From assembly GCA_023251005.1 (NCBI GenBank), contig JAHEZR010000034.1, positions 1 to 8,956 of the forward strand: DNA of 8,956 nucleotides, read 5' to 3'. Shown here piece after piece: positions 6,769 through 8,956 of the stretch; the first letter of the stretch is position 1; the number at the start of each line of letters is the position of its first letter. Both the position numbers and the translations under genes were made by a program. The stretch is from Ignavibacteriota bacterium (lineage in GTDB: Bacteria > Bacteroidota > UBA10030 > JAHEZR01). The notes under the pieces were generated by a model that had not been told where the DNA came from, did not search any database, and worked only from the letters and a program-made list of their open reading frames with translations.

Positions 6769-6797
6769 TTGACTTTCTTCTCATTTTTTCTTACCTT
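6769..6797 (+). promoter_or_regulatory. Promoter of rplU-rpmA
   Basis: TTGACT (6769-6774) and TACCTT (6792-6797) are spaced by 17 bases, the same geometry as the metal-operon promoter (TTG-N20-TAnCTT). The predicted start is near 6804, about 45 bases ahead of rplU. The intervening bases are T-rich. Confidence 0.6.
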
Positions 6798-6848
6798 AAA
6801 ATCCGCATTTCGAATGGTTCATTTCATCGGCACTGGAAGGAGCTTTGA

Positions 6849-7157
6849 ATGTACGCCGTCTTAGAAATTGCAGGAAAACAATTCAAAGTAGCCAATTCTG
6901 ACAAGCTCAGAGTTCCAAGCCTGAAGGCCGAAATCGGGAATACGGTCACATTTGAGAAAGTTCTTCTTGTTGGGGACAATGGGTCGACGAAAGTCGGGAA
7001 TCCCACTGTCGAAGGTGCCAGGGTTGAGGCGAAGATCCTCGGTCATGGAAAGGATGAGCGGGTGATCGTTTTCAAGAAGAAGCGGCGGAAAGGTTACCGC
7101 GTGAAGCGAGGACATCGGCAAGGATATACGGAGATTGAGATCAGCAAAATCGGATAG
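6849..7157 (+). CDS. rplU: Large-subunit ribosomal protein bL21
   Basis: This 102-residue protein of the 50S subunit binds 23S rRNA. It starts [14 protein letters not shown], a standard bL21 N-terminus, and carries the C-terminal family signature around 74-97: a basic [20 protein letters not shown] stretch with the conserved GHRQ. Full length for the family. A strong Shine-Dalgarno (AAGGAG, 6837-6842) sits 6 bases before the ATG. It is followed after 17 bases by rpmA, the near-universal bacterial order, so the two form one transcript under the promoter at 6769-6797 and the terminator at 7437. Confidence 0.98.
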   Translation: MYAVLEIAGKQFKVANSDKLRVPSLKAEIGNTVTFEKVLLVGDNGSTKVGNPTVEGARVEAKILGHGKDERVIVFKKKRRKGYRVKRGHRQGYTEIEISKIG

Positions 7158-7174
7158 AAAGTTGGAGATAGAAT

Positions 7175-7432
7175 ATGGCACATAAAAAAGGAATGGGGAG
7201 TTCGCGGAACGGCCGCGACAGCAATGCACAGCGCCTCGGCGTGAAACGCTTCGGAGGGGAGATGGTTACTGGTGGAAGTATTATTGTTCGCCAGCGGGGA
7301 ACGAAATTCCTTCCAGGCCGAAACGTCGGCCGCGGTAGCGATGATACTCTCTTCGCGAAGAGCAATGGCATCGTGAAGTTTGAGCGCTTCAGCAAAACAA
7401 AATTGATGGTAAGTATTTTAGAACCAGTGTAA
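7175..7432 (+). CDS. rpmA: Large-subunit ribosomal protein bL27
   Basis: This 85-residue 50S protein has its N-terminal tail reaching the peptidyl-transferase centre. It begins [19 protein letters not shown] and contains the core [19 protein letters not shown] and [15 protein letters not shown] segments of bL27. It starts directly at the functional MAHKKG, without the cleavable N-terminal extension found in many Firmicutes. GGAG (7164-7167) lies 7 bases upstream of the ATG. It is the second gene of the rplU-rpmA operon, with a terminator 5 bases after its stop. Confidence 0.98.
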   Translation: MAHKKGMGSSRNGRDSNAQRLGVKRFGGEMVTGGSIIVRQRGTKFLPGRNVGRGSDDTLFAKSNGIVKFERFSKTKLMVSILEPV

Positions 7433-7436
7433 CTCG

Positions 7437-7468
7437 ATCCCCTCCGCCGATGGCGGAGGGGATTCTTT
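7437..7468 (+). terminator. Rho-independent terminator after rpmA
   Basis: A perfect 12-bp stem (ATCCCCTCCGCC at 7437-7448 pairing with 7452-7463) has a 3-base GAT loop and a T-rich tail (TTCTTT). It is the strongest hairpin in the window and sits just after the rpmA stop. Confidence 0.9.
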
Positions 7469-7512
7469 CTACCCCACCCCAAGACGGCTCACCTCACACA
7501 GTTCAGGAGTAA

Positions 7513-8439
<927 letters not shown>

Positions 8440-8466
8440 ACTGAATCAAACGACGGAAGGTAGCAG

Positions 8467-8493
8467 GTCCTGCGCGGGAAGGCGGGACTTTTT
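8467..8493 (+). terminator. Rho-independent terminator after mdh
   Basis: A 7-bp stem (GTCCTGC at 8467-8473 with GCGGGAC at 8482-8488, one G-T pair) and an 8-base loop are followed directly by TTTTT (8489-8493). It works for the plus strand; read from the minus strand there is no T-tract after the stem. The T-run touches the TGA stop of the convergent gene. Confidence 0.75.
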
Positions 8494-8915
8494 CATTTCA
8501 CCAGCAGCAGTGTCATTTCCACCTCCGAGCCTTCTTCAGAGAAGTGAAATTCCACTCTGTCCACCAGCGTCTTCATTAAAAAAACTCCCCTTCCACTCTC
8601 GCGGAGCAGGTTGGATTCATTCAATGGGTTGCCAATCTTCTGTGGATTGAAGCCTTTTCCACTGTCCCTTACCCTGAGAATCATCTTCTCGTCTGAGAGT
8701 TCACAAGTCAAGTAAACTTTCTTTCGTGGATCCGACTTATTTCCGTGGAAGATGCTGTTATTCACAGCCTCGGTTGTGGAGACCAACACTTTGTGAAATT
8801 GAATCTCATCGAGGTGAGCATCCTTGTTTACTCTCTGGAGGAATTTTTCAACTCGATGAATCAGTTTCGGATTGCTGCTCATGCTCATCCGAAACTGCTT
8901 GGTGCTGCGAGTCAA
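8493..8915 (-). CDS. GHKL ATPase, RsbW/SpoIIAB-like anti-sigma factor or serine kinase
   Basis: This 140-residue single-domain histidine-kinase-like ATPase (HATPase_c_2 type) probably acts in the cytoplasm by binding a sigma factor or phosphorylating an anti-sigma antagonist. The ATP-binding boxes are in order: N-box E49-A-V-N-N53 with following H57-G58; G1 box D84-S-G86-K-G88-F; G2 box G108-R-G110 followed by VFLMKTLVD. The domain lacks a phospho-acceptor or sensor region, so it is not a complete two-component kinase. I place the start at a TTG (8915) because AAGGAG lies 7 bases upstream on the minus strand; the next ATGs (8888 and 8882) have weaker sites and would trim 9 to 11 residues. It converges on mdh. 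A partner gene, if any, would be upstream, beyond 8956. Confidence 0.85.
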   Translation of the reverse strand: MTRSTKQFRMSMSSNPKLIHRVEKFLQRVNKDAHLDEIQFHKVLVSTTEAVNNSIFHGNKSDPRKKVYLTCELSDEKMILRVRDSGKGFNPQKIGNPLNESNLLRESGRGVFLMKTLVDRVEFHFSEEGSEVEMTLLLVK

Positions 8916-8956
8916 CCTTTTGCTCCTTTCTCCATGCTAGAGGCCAAGGACAATAT

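Noticed and set aside
8937..8956. C-terminal end of another minus-strand gene stopping at TAG (8939-8937)
   Set aside because: Only five codons are visible, in the same frame as the kinase; this cannot be told from a chance in-frame stop.

Overview
The window looks like chromosomal DNA of a Gram-negative bacterium in the Bacteroidota/Chlorobiota/Ignavibacteriota neighbourhood, with roughly 50% G+C. This placement is an inference from two things. The malate dehydrogenase is of the LDH-like, green-sulfur-bacterium type. The recognisable promoters have the form TTG-N20-TAnCTT, close to the TTG/TAnnTTTG promoters of Bacteroidota, and clear Shine-Dalgarno sites precede several genes.

Layout, left to right. 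(1) The C-terminal tail of an unrecognised protein ends at 130. (2) After a 210-base leader comes a four-gene co-directional cluster (341-4083). It encodes a uroporphyrinogen-decarboxylase-fold methyltransferase (MtaA/URO-D family), a convincing methanol:corrinoid methyltransferase MtaB, a TauE/SafE-type permease whose ATG overlaps the mtaB stop, and a GNAT acetyltransferase. (3) A heavy-metal efflux operon follows (4232-6738). An ArsR/SmtB-type Zn/Cd/Pb sensor overlaps a P1B-2 Zn/Cd/Pb-exporting ATPase by ATGA. Its promoter carries two adjacent TGAA...TTCA inverted repeats that I read as auto-operators. (4) The housekeeping pair rplU-rpmA (L21, L27) has its own promoter and ends in a strong 12-bp-stem terminator. 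(5) mdh (malate dehydrogenase) follows and has its own terminator. (6) On the minus strand, converging on mdh, is a small GHKL-ATPase of the RsbW/SpoIIAB anti-sigma type.

How the genes fit together. MtaB would move the methyl group of methanol onto a corrinoid protein, and the URO-D-fold partner could pass it on to a pterin or thiol carrier. The corrinoid protein itself (MtaC) is not in the window, so the system is incomplete here or uses a protein encoded elsewhere. The translationally coupled TauE/SafE permease suggests a dedicated transport step, possibly for an anionic substrate or product. This methyltransferase-permease-GNAT cluster is the least ordinary part of the window. The metal operon is a standard sense-and-export circuit, with details worth noting: CCxxEE in the N-terminal metal domain, SEHH in place of SEHP, and an unusually well-resolved operator. 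The remainder is ordinary core genome.
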